Shown in pieces: positions 1-10,392 of a DNA stretch of 64,000 bases. Source of the stretch: Spizellomyces punctatus DAOM BR117 (taxonomy: Eukaryota; Chytridiomycota; Chytridiomycetes; Spizellomycetales; Spizellomycetaceae); assembly GCF_000182565.1 (NCBI RefSeq), contig NW_015971554.1:35819-99818 (forward strand), written 5' to 3'. The notes beneath the pieces were generated by a model. It was not told the origin of the DNA, did no database searches, and saw only the letters and a list, made by a program, of their open reading frames with translations. Position 1 is the first letter of the stretch. The number at the start of each line of letters is the position of its first letter. The translations under genes and the position numbers were made by a program.

Positions 1-1203
1 AGGAAGTGGGAACGATCAGTACGACGGCGTGTTATGGTGAAACAGCGGAGGAGGTGCTGAATAACGCGCCCATTGCGAAGGAGAGCGATCGTATTTGGAT
101 GCGCAAGATCTACGAAGTGGTCAAAGAGGCTGGCATTTGTGGGGTTTCGGCGTTGAACTTGCAGGTATGTAGTCTGGGATGTAGTTGTTACGCAGAGAAT
201 AAAGTTCATGTGCTTTTTACGGTTTCAGTCCACATTCCGTGGTTTTGGCATTGACGGCAATCAACTGGACAAATACTTGCGTATGTTTTCGACAACGTTT
301 CGATTGGCAAAACCACCAGTACCACTCGTATCACAAGTCGGATTTTCCGACATTCGATACGTCTCCGACGACAATCTATCTCGATGGACAGTCGCCACTA
401 CCCGACAAGCTTATGAACAGAGCGGGGACATAGTTGTGGAATCAATGCAGCTTGATGCCCCGCGCGCTCCCAAAATGGGCTCGGATGATTTTACAGCGGC
501 GCGAATGTGGTACGATATCAATGGAAAGCAAGTTGATAGTGTAAAGCGGGCCTGCATGGAAGCTGTTTTGGGCACTATAGTGCAGAAACCTGGGATATAC
601 GAGGTACGTTGTGCGTTAGTTGGCAAGTCATTGCAGCACACAATTGAATGTCATGTCGGCTGACAGGCGAAGCTGTATCGGCGCTTGGGAAGTGTCATGA
701 CGAGAGTAGAACTGGCAGAGATCCTTCAAATACTCGTGGACCGCGGCGCTTGTCGAAGAAAGTGCCTTCTAAAGCCCCGACCTATAACAAGCTTATTTGG
801 TGGCTTGTTTGGACCAAATGGCCACGTTGAAGAGTACACCGAATGCGGTAAGAGGGCACTCCAATTTGGTTTGCGAAAGTCATTGGTGATGAATAATGTG
901 GGTGCATATTGTAGCGGAAACGTATCTCGACGATCATCGCATAAGCTGTTACTGGCCTCAAGAAGAATGGTACTTGAAGACTCTAATGTGAGCGTGACAA
1001 TTACAGTAGCACAAACATCAAAGCAGGCAATTGGTGTTATCGTAAAGCTGGATATAATTTGTAAATACACATATGAATATACTTGTATATTTGAAGGTGA
1101 TAACTTTTATTGTGTGAGTTGCAGATGCCAGAATCCTGTATACAAAAAAAAGCACACTTTGTGTCCCGTAATATTTATCACGACCGTAGCTCCAGTCTAT
1201 TGA
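1..1203 (+). CDS. TFIIIC largest-subunit-like protein, C-terminal part (5' end outside window)
   Basis: The 3' part of a multi-exon gene. Coding runs from the window edge to about 164 (donor after NLQ), from about 226 to 603, and from about 664 onward; the introns have gtatgt...cag and gtacgt...cag ends. Two winged-helix-like segments are visible: one around EVVKEAGICGVSALNLQ followed by RGFGIDGNQLDKYLR, and one around GIYEAKLYRRLGSVMTRVEL leading into EILQILVDRGACRRK. This layout, tandem winged helices with a short variable tail, resembles the C-terminal part of the B-block-binding subunit of TFIIIC (GTF3C1/Tfc3), which binds the internal B box of tRNA genes. The match is by pattern only and no signature residue is decisive. 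The tail after about 870 has low complexity and its exact end is uncertain; the open frame stops at 1201-1203. It converges on, and slightly overlaps, the MsrA stop at 1197. Confidence 0.45.
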
Positions 1204-2015
1204 CCACCATATAGTTCATGGATCCGGTCCCAAGTGCGCTCGAAGTGGGTGGGGCACTCATACCCGTGTGGGTTCTTGGTCAGGTAATCCTAAGAACAAT
1301 AAATCAGTTATATTCGGCATCTAAATTGCTCGCTGAATTTCATCCTACTACCTGATGATAGTCTTCCGCATTCCAAAATGTCCCCACAGGCTCTACCGTC
1401 GTTGATACCGGGTGACTGCCAAAATGGTGTTGGACCGCTTTCACTTGCTCTCGCGCAATCTTCTGCTGCTGCTCATTATGGTACAGAATGGCCGACCTGT
1501 ACTGCGTACCAATGTCTCCCCCTTGTCGATTCTTTGTCGTTGGGTCGTGCATACGGAAGCTGTACGCAACACATCAAGCAGGTCAACTTAGGTTGAAGTC
1601 ACCGATTTTACATCTCCGAAACCTACAAGAAGTCCACTAATTCTTCATAGGACAGCTTCGTCGGATCATACTTGATCTGTAGCGCCTCGGAGTGACCCGT
1701 TGTTCCACTGCACACTTGCTTGTACGTGGGACGTTCTGCCGAACCACCAGCATATCCCACCAGCGTTTCTATGCCATTTTGCCCAAATTTCTTTTCAAAG
1801 GATTTCTCAACACCCCAAAAGCAACCTGCCGCAAAGGTTGCGAGATCGTATTTTCCCTGGGGGTCTGGTGCAAAGCCTGTACCTGCGGAGGATGTTGAAC
1901 CCATCTTGTTTGGTGCGAATGAAAAGCAACGCTGGATGTTTGTGATGCGGAATAAACTTGTCGCACGAGAAGCTGTGAAAGAGTTCCTGATTGTGTTTGG
2001 TATGATGGGATTCAT
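1197..2015 (-). CDS. msrA: Peptide methionine-(S)-S-oxide reductase MsrA, mitochondrial
   Basis: Reduces methionine-S-sulfoxide in proteins using thioredoxin. Three exons on the minus strand: 2015-1627, 1559-1352 and 1290-1197, each junction checked for frame. The catalytic motif GCFWGVE carries the nucleophilic Cys. [18 protein letters not shown] and [18 protein letters not shown] are the usual MsrA blocks, and the last holds the C-terminal resolving Cys. I chose the ATG at 2015 because the following 40 or so residues are rich in Arg, Ser and Thr and poor in acidic residues, as in a mitochondrial presequence; an in-frame ATG at 2063 would add 16 residues, and an internal Met (NKMGSTSS) could start a cytosolic form. 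Dual targeting is inference. Confidence 0.95.
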
Positions 2016-2474
2016 GCACACTTTTTCTTTTCGGAAACCCACAGCGGGAGGACTCTCCCGCAACTTTGGCCAGGAGTGGCGAGAAGGACGCTTACGCTGT
2101 GCTTTCCGTGCTGTGCTGGGTGAGTCAACTTGTAATTCAACTTTCCACCAATTTTCAAGCTTTCAACTAGACTTTTTGGTTGAGATATCATTACTGTTTT
2201 AAACTACATACACCTTCATTGTCTGTATATTTCAATGATTCCAAGTTTTGGAATTGTTCATCTTTTTTCCAAGTAGGATTTCATGCAAACTCATCCAAGT
2301 TTAAACTTGTAGTATCATATCTCTGCCTCGCACGTGATGAAGCAAGTCATCCATCATCCGCTTGCAAGTTTCGTTCCGTCGTATCATCTCCCAACAATCC
2401 GTCCACAAAAGCATTTCCAAATAACCCATAACTATTGAGCGTAGAAGCTGGTGTCAACTTCGTAGTTTGCAAAT
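2016..2474. other. Divergent intergenic region between msrA and VPS68
   Basis: About 460 bp that must hold both promoters. It is AT-rich, with several copies of short TTCAAGTTT/AACTTG-like words around 2130-2310 (for example ttcaagctttcaac and aagtttaaacttg). No convincing ORF, RNA gene or TATA box was seen. Confidence 0.5.
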
Positions 2475-3394
2475 ATGTCACGATATCAGCCGCTGTCTGT
2501 AGAGCCTTCAGCTGCTAGGAGGCGGTCCCGAGCCGCTTTTTATTGCCAAGGGTGTGGGGACTTTTGCCTACAAGTATTCGAAGGCGTATCTCATAAGCTG
2601 CCAACACGGATGGAGATAGTAGGATATTTGTCTGGCGGATTGGTACGTTGAGACTGCTTATCCTTGAGGGAAAGGAGCGTTGCCGCACCGGCAATGGCAA
2701 GCTCTGTCGAGCCAGTTCTTAGTCTTGCGCTCTACTTAAAGAGAAGAACCTTGGACGCAGGTCGATATGCTGATAGAGCCTTCCTATTAGTTTGCGATAG
2801 GATGGTGGGTTTTCATCGACGGTGTCGTCTTCTCATCTACACGCGATCCTCCGTTGCCCGTTCAAATCCGTTTTGAGGATTGGATCCCAGGAGTGCTATC
2901 CACAATAGCGCTGATCATGTAAGGCTCTGTCCTTTTTGTAAGAAATTATTAAATACTCTCAGGTTTTTTGCTAACTCATCTGGCTGTTATCAAACCAGTG
3001 TCAATTTGATCAATAGAGATATGTTGAGCGCAGACGATAGCTCGTTCAGTGGAACAAATGTGGCAACAAAAGCTCGTGGATGTGCTTTTGTGGGAGTGTC
3101 TATGGCTTTAGGGGCGTTGGGGGGAGCCTTGGTGAGCTCGATATTGCAGGTCTTACCACCGTCCGATACAGGCGTATATTAATCTCTTGGTGCAGGCAGT
3201 AACAAGCTTAAAGTACATCCTACCGGGGTATAAGGGCGACGCATTCTACTTTGGTATCTGCATTGCTGCACAGAATTTCCTTATTTTCGTCTCGTGAGTA
3301 GCTTCCTTTCGTGTTTTGCTGCATGCTTGCCGAAGGGATGTCAAGCGATGGAGGCTTTGCTCGTCCTGCCATTTTACTAATATATAGTGAATGA
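2475..3394 (+). CDS. VPS68: Vps68/TMEM50-family four-helix membrane protein
   Basis: UPF0220/TMEM50 family. In yeast Vps68 acts with Vps55 in endosome-to-vacuole traffic. Proposed exons are 2475-2642, 2791-2918, 2999-3149, 3196-3293 and a tiny last exon 3388-3394. The family blocks are clear after splicing: GYLSGGL, then FAIGWWVFIDGVVFSS, then RFEDWIPGVLSTIALIIVN, then TKARGCAFVGVSMALGALGG, then GICIAAQNFLIFVS. The junctions restore the reading frame, giving FAIGWW directly after GYLSGGL and IIVNLINRD across the second intron. Four hydrophobic segments are visible. At the 3' end, gtgagt at 3294 and a strong tactaatatatag branch/acceptor at about 3375-3387 suggest a C-terminus of VSE; if unspliced the protein ends at VS with a stop at 3294-3296. 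The N-terminal 30 residues are unusual for the family and the start may be elsewhere. Confidence 0.85.
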
Positions 3395-3713
3395 TTTGCT
3401 CTACTTTAACCATGCAGATCCATGATTTTATGGTTTGGAAGAAATAGCGGTACAGAAGAACAATACCCTGGATACTGATGCACAACACGGATGCAACACT
3501 CTGCGGCCTTTCGAGTACTAGCAAGTTTTCACGGTTTTTGTATGGATGGTAGACATTCAAACATGCGTTCAGTATTCTCCTGATACTCGTCATATAGTGG
3601 TAATTGGTACCCGCGTTTGACCAACATGACTTAACCATTAATAGCAAGACTGTATAGCAGCTTGTTTACAAAGCAATAACTGATATTCCATACAACACTA
3701 TTTCCCAAACAAT

Positions 3714-4697
3714 TTAGCAGCAACCACCACCTTGCTGAGCTTGCACTGGAGCACCGCCGCCAACCTTGACATTGGCCTTGTTGGCTGGCGCCGCAGCAGC
3801 GGAACTGCCCATCCTGAAGTTAAACAAGAGAGTGAGCCGCTTGCGCATATCTCTTGTGCAAACACCTGACCCCGTCCATATACCTGTCTTTGATCTGCTT
3901 TGCCATTGTCAGGAAAGCCTGCTCAACATTCGTGGCGTTCTTTGCACTGGTCTCCAAAAATGGGATCTGCAGGTTGTCTGCAAACTCCTAAATTTTCAAA
4001 GCGAGCATCGATTTCATTTAGAGATATTCCAATTTGCCATACGCATCTTTTTCGTCGTTTTATACCTTTGCCGTGTTGTACTCCACAACCTTCTTGTTTG
4101 TCAAATCGCTCTTATTTCCAACCAAAAGCTTGTTGACCCCTTCGCAAGCGTACCGATCAATCTCCTGGAGCCACTGTTTCACGTTGGTGAAGGTATCCTG
4201 ATCTGTCACGTCGTAGACGACAATGATACCGTGCGCACCACGGTAGTAACTAGAAGTGATAGTACGGAATCGCTCCTGGCCGGCAGTGTCCCACTAGGGA
4301 AGGACTCTGCATTAGTCTTCCTTCCCCTGACAGAAATGTCATGATTGGCGGACGACAGGTTCTAAAGCTTACAATTTGTAGCTTCACGGTCTTCCCCTCT
4401 AATTCAATGGTACGAATTTTCTGATGGATAGATGATGTGTTAGATATCCAAATACAACACGGAGTAATTTCCGTAATGCCACTACTTACAAAGTCGACAC
4501 CGATGGTACTGATATAACTTTCAGTGTAGGTATCATCCTGTTTCAACAAAAATGTTAGCTCCCCGTTTTCACAGAACAAAAAAGTGCATCGCACTACTCA
4601 CGGCAAACCGGAGAAGCAAGCAAGACTTTCCCACACCGGAGTCGCCAATAAGCAACAGCTTAAAGAGGTAGTCGCTGGAAGGGATAACAAGGTTCAT
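3714..4697 (-). CDS. YPT1: Rab1/Ypt1-type small GTPase
   Basis: ER-to-Golgi and autophagy Rab GTPase. About six exons on the minus strand; the first junctions fall at 4602/4537 and 4490. The G motifs are all present: GDSGVGKS (P-loop), TIGVDF in switch [20 protein letters not shown] (switch II, Rab1/Rab8 type), GNKSDL (NKxD) and ETSAK. The protein ends GGGCC, the double-Cys geranylgeranylation signal. The sequence [16 protein letters not shown] together with [10 protein letters not shown] points to Rab1 rather than Rab8. The start is uncertain: in-frame ATGs at 4697, 4703 and 4724 precede [12 protein letters not shown], and 4697 gives the length closest to known Ypt1. Everything is as expected for a functional gene. 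Confidence 0.92.
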
Positions 4698-5513
4698 AAG
4701 CATTTCCTCACAACGAATGTCCATAGCTAGCCTATTTCCCAAAGTTTACATATTCTCTGCACGCAAATGCTCTCGGATTGTATGCCAGCCCAGGTCTACT
4801 CCAGTATCTGCAAGTCATCCACTCCACTGTAGCGGTTGGTAGTGCCAGTGCAATCTCCATCACAAACACACGTAATAGAAAGCCTCCATTTCGATGCAGT
4901 AGACTACTTACTATTCAGGATTCATAATTGCAAAAGGATATCAGACTGTATTGGGAGTTCAGAAGAGGTTATGTCAGTCATGTCATGAGACACCGCAATT
5001 ACAGCCGCCAGGGTCAACTATGCCCGTGTTGCTCACGTCCCCGTCATGCCACCATGCAAAAATCTCCGGCTCAGAATAAAGCCTTCCATCACTTGTAAGC
5101 GACTTTGGTTCCAACTTACCACTTGACACAAGATTATAAAGAGATGGAATGCGATTGTGAAATAAGAACGCGGTTATGCAGTCCGTCTAGGCTCAAACTG
5201 AGGTCTTTTTCGTTATTGAAGAGCGAGGGCAGTCTCTTCCTTCTCTCTTTCTAATGCCGATGGCTTTCAAAAGGATGTTTCGCGAGTTTAGTGGGAAGGA
5301 AAAACGTGAGATGGCGTTCGCAGCCCAACAAGAAACGTGTCGACTAAAAGCTGCGGATTGCGGGCTTTGTAAACGGCACTGACCCGATGATAAAAAGGTT
5401 TCGCATTATCATCAGGTGGCTTAAGTCAGCAGACATCGCATTCCCCGACCTCCCGTTTCCAGATTGCAGAACGTTTATTTATCGACTAAATGACAGTGTT
5501 TAACATTAGGATT
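4698..5513. other. Intergenic region between YPT1 and EHD
   Basis: About 815 bp upstream of YPT1 and downstream of EHD. It has no long ORF with coding character. YPT1 5' UTR exons could lie here (there are AG/GT signals near 4730-4930) but cannot be proved from sequence. No repeats or RNA genes were seen. Confidence 0.4.
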
Positions 5514-7880
5514 CTATATTTTACGCTTTGGAATAAGGGTCGTTGGCAGTACATCTGGCACTTCCGCCCATCCCTTTTTATGAATATCACATAAATGCAT
5601 AGCAACAACAAACTCATCAGAATCCAGATATCCATCTAAATAAACAATGAAAACACAAGTCATAAAAATATGAGCATTGTTCTTGTGGTAATTAGAAAGC
5701 GTGGTAAAACCAGTAAAACCATACCTTGGGTCCAGTCTGCCAATCTCCACACTTTGGCAAGCAGTTGGGTGTCCAAGCCAGTGGATTCCAAGATTGGTTT
5801 GACCGTGGCACCAGATACCTTTCCGTCTACTCCTGCCAGGGTGCGGAAGCGCTCCAGATATTTTCGGCGGTCAATGGCATCTAAAAGAACGAGAGCTTGC
5901 GCATGAATGCAAATCCAGGCTTGCCAACTAAAAATGGATAAAAAGCCAACCATATAGCCATATTTCCTCAGTCTGCGCTTTGCCTGGACTTCCAGGTGTG
6001 GGAGAGATTGGACTCTCGAACGGGTTTCTTTCCGGTGCAGCAATCGTCGGCTGGGCAGCTGGATACTCTGACATTAGTTTAGGGAAATCGATCGATAGGG
6101 CCTAGGGAGCACCGATGAGTTTATTGAGAATGAATAATCTCATATAGTATAAATAAGGGCATACCTCATTGACAGCTTGCAACATCTTGTCATTGAGTTT
6201 GGAGAACTTTTCCAACTTGAACATGGCTAGCTTCTCCTTGAATTTTTCGGGATCAGGAAAGTCTCCTCGTGTTAATCCGTGAATACGTTCAAGCTTTAAG
6301 AACTCCGCTTCCAAGTTGGTAATCAAGCTGTCTTGCTTGTCCTTACGTCCAAAGAAGCTGGGCATTTCTTGGCGCAGATGAGAAATGATGAGGGCGTGCA
6401 CCTTTGAAAATAGTCCCCATATCCAGTCAATAATGTATCTGGACTTTGGCAACGACATTTACCCACCTTTGCCATGCGCGTTCTTTTTACAATCTCATTG
6501 ATTTTTCTGACTACAGCGTTCCGTGGAAGCGCCTTCAAATCATTCAACAGATCCTGTTGCTCGGCTTTGAGCAGAGCAGCACAATCAACGTTCTGAAGTG
6601 GTTGATCCCAGAAGGAACCGATGTCTAAGAGAGCAATGTAGAAAGAACAATATCTTTCATGTCAGGACCGGCGGAATGTATGGCAATCAAAGGAGAAAAT
6701 ACGTACACACCCGCGGTACCTCTGGGGTCCCTAGCACCTTTCCAAGGGACCACATCAGAGCACCGTATCTAATATTCTCTTTAGATCAGAGTCATGTGGC
6801 ATCGCTGATCCAGAATAGTCATACATACACACGCATCAATTGCTGTCCAGTAACAGTGTCCGCCTTGTTGAGTACGACACGAATTTTTTCGTCATTTCCT
6901 TTCAAGGACATGATTGCACGTTTAAATTCATCTCCAATGTCCAGCTTCGCAACATCAAACAATAAGAGGATGAGTTGACTCCGTCCGGCGAACCATTCCA
7001 CGACGGATGTAAAGTCATAAGATCGCCCAATGCTCTGTTTCTCTCCGCTCAGAATTCCGGGAGTATCAATCAGGATGACATTTTCCAAGACGGGAGAGTT
7101 GACAAGAGAAACCTATATGCCAAGCAGAACATGTGAATATCAAGTGCCAAAGAGTCTAGTAAGCAGATGGAAACCTATCGCTCGTACCTGGAACTTCTGG
7201 AGGAAAGATGATCCAAATCGCGTCATGGCAGTGAAAGGCAACTCTGCACTGACTGCAGCAGCATTGCCTGGAATGATCCTCTCGTCGCCGTTCATGACCG
7301 CAACAAACCGGTCAGTCTAGTATTGATCAGTGTTCATATTAGGACTCTCATTGCCAACCACTTCTGCACTTTCTATACATACCGTGGGTTCCGGTCCAAT
7401 GTGCAATCCTGGGTACTCCTTATCCAGAATGTACTTGACGAATGTGGACTTTCCAACACTGTATTGCCCGATAAGCAGTACCATCGGTTTTGCCTCGATA
7501 TCGGCATCGGTAAGGTAAGGGGAATGAAATTGTTCAAAGTTATAAGTTTGCTCCAATGGTCGAATCTTGGTCTAGTATGGAATGCATAACTGGTCAATAT
7601 TATGCGGTACAGGTTAACGGAGACGACTCAACACGAACTTTGTAAATTCTTTTTAGACCATCGACAATATCAGAGTATTCTGCTTTTGAGCTAATATTTG
7701 CCGTGGACGATTTCGGTGAGAGCTTCGCTTTACTCTTGTTAGGTCTGAATAAACACACGTTCGTTGCAAATCCAGTAAGATTGAAGCTCAAAGTAAGAGG
7801 GTTCCGCTGATCACTTACTTTATAGACCTCGTAGGAAGCGTAGGAGGCCCCCCTGCTGGGCTGCTGGGTGAATCGCTCAT
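5514..7880 (-). CDS. EHD: EHD/RME-1 family dynamin-like ATPase with C-terminal EH domain
   Basis: Membrane-remodelling ATPase of endocytic recycling. It has many exons. The start at 7880 (MSDSPSSPAGG...) was chosen because only this frame joins across the first intron to KSKAKLSPKS without meeting a stop. Order of parts: helical lead DGLKRIYK then IRPLEQTYNFEQFHSPYL; P-loop GQYSVGKSTF; GPEPTTDRFVAVMNGD; switch-like DTPGILSGEKQSIGRSYDF; VVLNKADTV (NKxD); the helical region (LPRNAVVRKINEIVKRTRMA, HGLTRGDFPDPEKF); then a C-terminal EH domain at about 5514-5890 with DAIDRRKYLERF and an EF-hand-like loop, DWTQDGYLDSDEF. The domain order equals animal EHD1-4, which bind NPF motifs. The small stop-proximal exon ends PTTLIPKRKI. 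Confidence 0.95.
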
Positions 7881-8152
7881 ACTGTCTCTTACTCAAACTA
7901 GAAGGTGCAGGTTGGAACAATGAGAGAGCGGAGACCACTTCTGCTGAGCTTCGCGTCCTTGGATCTGTAACGTAAGCAAGAAGAAAGCCACACTTGCCCG
8001 TACCATGGGTTCGCGACAGTTTATTCTCCGACTGAAATATTTTCAGCCCAGAGGGCTCAACGACCTTTGGCAAAAGGCATTAATGTAGTCTCCTATAGAA
8101 CATGCGAAATTTCCCCGTCTATGTGGTCTACGTATCTATATCTAAATACATG

Positions 8153-10003
8153 TCAAGAGCCAACCCGCCAACTTTTCAACCCAAACCGTTCAAACGCGCC
8201 TCGCTCAAGATCAGCCCGGTGGTTTGGATGGGCAACTTCAATTAGAGCTTTTGCGCGTTGGACGAGTGATTTTCCGAAAAGATACGCAATTCCGTATTCG
8301 GTCACTACATAGTGAACATCTAGGATGTACAAAACCACATCAGCATACGACCCTGTCTAGATGACTGTACGGTACTTACGGGGCCTTGTCGTAATGACCC
8401 CTGCACCGGGTTTAAGAATGGAAACAATGCGAGAACCTCCATATTTGTCGGTGGAGGGAAGGCAGATGATCGGCACGCCTTCACGACTCAATGCCGCACC
8501 TCGTTCGAAATCGACTTGCCCTCCTACTCCAGATATCATACGGGTACCGATGGAATCTTGCCGGCAAAAGTTAGGAATGGCCTACACCATTAACTATACC
8601 AGTATCCTCACCTGCACACACTTGACCGGTCAAATCTACTTCCACTGCTGAGTTTATGGCTGTAACCCGCGGATTACTACCGATAAGGCTCGGGTTATTT
8701 GTCACTGATGCGTCAAGAAAGGAAACCGTGGGATTGTCATTTACAAAATCGTAGACGCGACGAGAGCCCTGCGATTCAAATATATAGCTTGAGTACAAGT
8801 TGACAGCCGGTATTCTCCCACAGGTCATCAAGTACCATCACGAAGGAAGTGACAATCTTTCCCGGCATGAAACTTTTGTTGAAGTTTGTTATAACGCCCT
8901 TGTCAATCAAGTCAATTACTCCCTCTTCGAACATTTCTAGTAGGTAAGTAGGTAAGAAGGAAGCAATTTTCATTTCCTGGTTCTTGTAGGAACGAAAGGA
9001 ATATGCGACAATAAGATTAAGTGACATACCCGTATGGATACCGAGATCCTTATGTCCTCCAAGCTGAGACAAAACTGCATTTGGAATCGCCCCTATCCCC
9101 ATTTGCAACGTAGCACCATCCTTAACCAGCCCGGCAATATGTTTTCCAATAGCCTGTTCCACCTCGGTGGGCCCCACGCCAACTTTGCGCTCAGGTAAAG
9201 ATTCATCTACATGGAATACGTAATCAAGCGATGAATAATGTATCGAACTTGCGCCGTGGGTTCGAGGCATGGATGGATTAATTTGCGCAATCAGTATAGG
9301 AGAAACTTGAGCCGCAGCCAAAGAGGTGGCTACTTCTACCCCCAAGGAGCAGTATCCATGCCGGTCAGGAGGGGAGACGTTGAGGATGGCTACATCAGGC
9401 TTCATGATCCCCGTTCGCATGAGCTTTGGAACTTCGTGAAGGAAGACGGGCACGTAGCTCCCAGCACCTGCAGCGACAGATGCTCGTGCGTTGGCTCCAA
9501 TGAAGAAGTGATTAGTGTAGAATGAAGCCATGTTGCCTGGTACGTTGCATCTAGATCGGTATATATATATTGTCATGAACTGCCATCTCAGGGTGATAAT
9601 CATTAGCATCCACACTTACGGATTTGGCTTTTCGAGATGGAGGTGGCAGAACTCTACATCTTTCAATTCCGATGCGCGTTTTGACAGAGCTAGGAAAATC
9701 GCCCAGTTAATTTGGCATTAAGGATAAACAAAAGGCAGGCCGCCCGCACTTTAGGGCGAATTCTGCATATTTCAAAGTTACATCTATCGCAATATTATTC
9801 TTACCCTCTAGCAATGTCCCTGGAACAGCTGCAACACCATGTACGAATACTCGAGAGTGTGACTTTATATTCGCCACGGCCTCTTCGGCTGTGGTACATA
9901 CGATAGGTGTTTTTCCAGTGCGGGTAAGGAGCGTGCGATAAATCGATGCTCGAGAAGAAGAAGGTGATAGAATTCGACCCCGCATCGCTCTGCCGATATG
10001 CAT
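8153..10003 (-). CDS. Mitochondrial acetate/succinate (or 4-hydroxybutyrate-type) CoA-transferase
   Basis: Class I CoA-transferase of the acetyl-CoA hydrolase/transferase family. Family members move CoA between acyl groups, for example acetyl-CoA plus succinate to succinyl-CoA plus acetate. At least six exons. Visible blocks: an Arg/Ser-rich N-terminus (RILSPSSSRASIYRTLL), SRVFVHGVAAVPGTLLEG, DVEFCHLHLEK, FFIGANARASVAAG, NVSPPDRHGYCSLGVEV, LQMGIGAIPNAVLSQLGGHK, NPRVTAINSAVEVDLTGQVC, MISGVGGQVDFERGA and HYVVTEYGIAYLFGKS. The Glu in TEYG is the likely catalytic residue by family analogy. The sequence resembles the shorter animal/protist ASCT1A and 4-hydroxybutyrate CoA-transferase type more than the longer fungal Ach1. 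The substrate cannot be decided. Start at 10003 (or the ATG 7 codons on, at 9982) gives a plausible presequence. Confidence 0.87.
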
Positions 10004-10392
10004 AGTTGCTTGTAAAAATGCGGGAAATGCAACGCCGATGGGTCTTTAGGAACTGTGCATGGCAAGCGCTGTGGTATCGAGGTGACCGGTGATGACTCAC
10101 GGCTGCTTAGTCATCATTCAAGAAACTTGATGTTGTTCCCGCCGTCTTTCAACTTTCTATGCGCAAAGACATTTTCACCATTCGTGAGATACCATGGGCA
10201 ATTTTATATGGGCCTACAATTGTATATCATTGAGTAAGAATAATGAGTCCCATGACGGAATCTCCTCCGAGGTAACAAGGTGCAATCATGTGCGCAAAGG
10301 CGAGAGTGTTTGTTCCGCCTAAATACATCCGCTAATTATATAAACTGTATCCTTGAACATTCATCCCTGCACATTCAACCCTTTCCAAGTCC
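10004..10392. other. Intergenic region between the CoA-transferase and striatin
   Basis: About 390 bp between the CoA-transferase start and the striatin stop, both on the minus strand. It must hold the CoA-transferase promoter and the striatin 3' end. No TATA box, RNA gene or coding segment was recognised. Confidence 0.4.
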
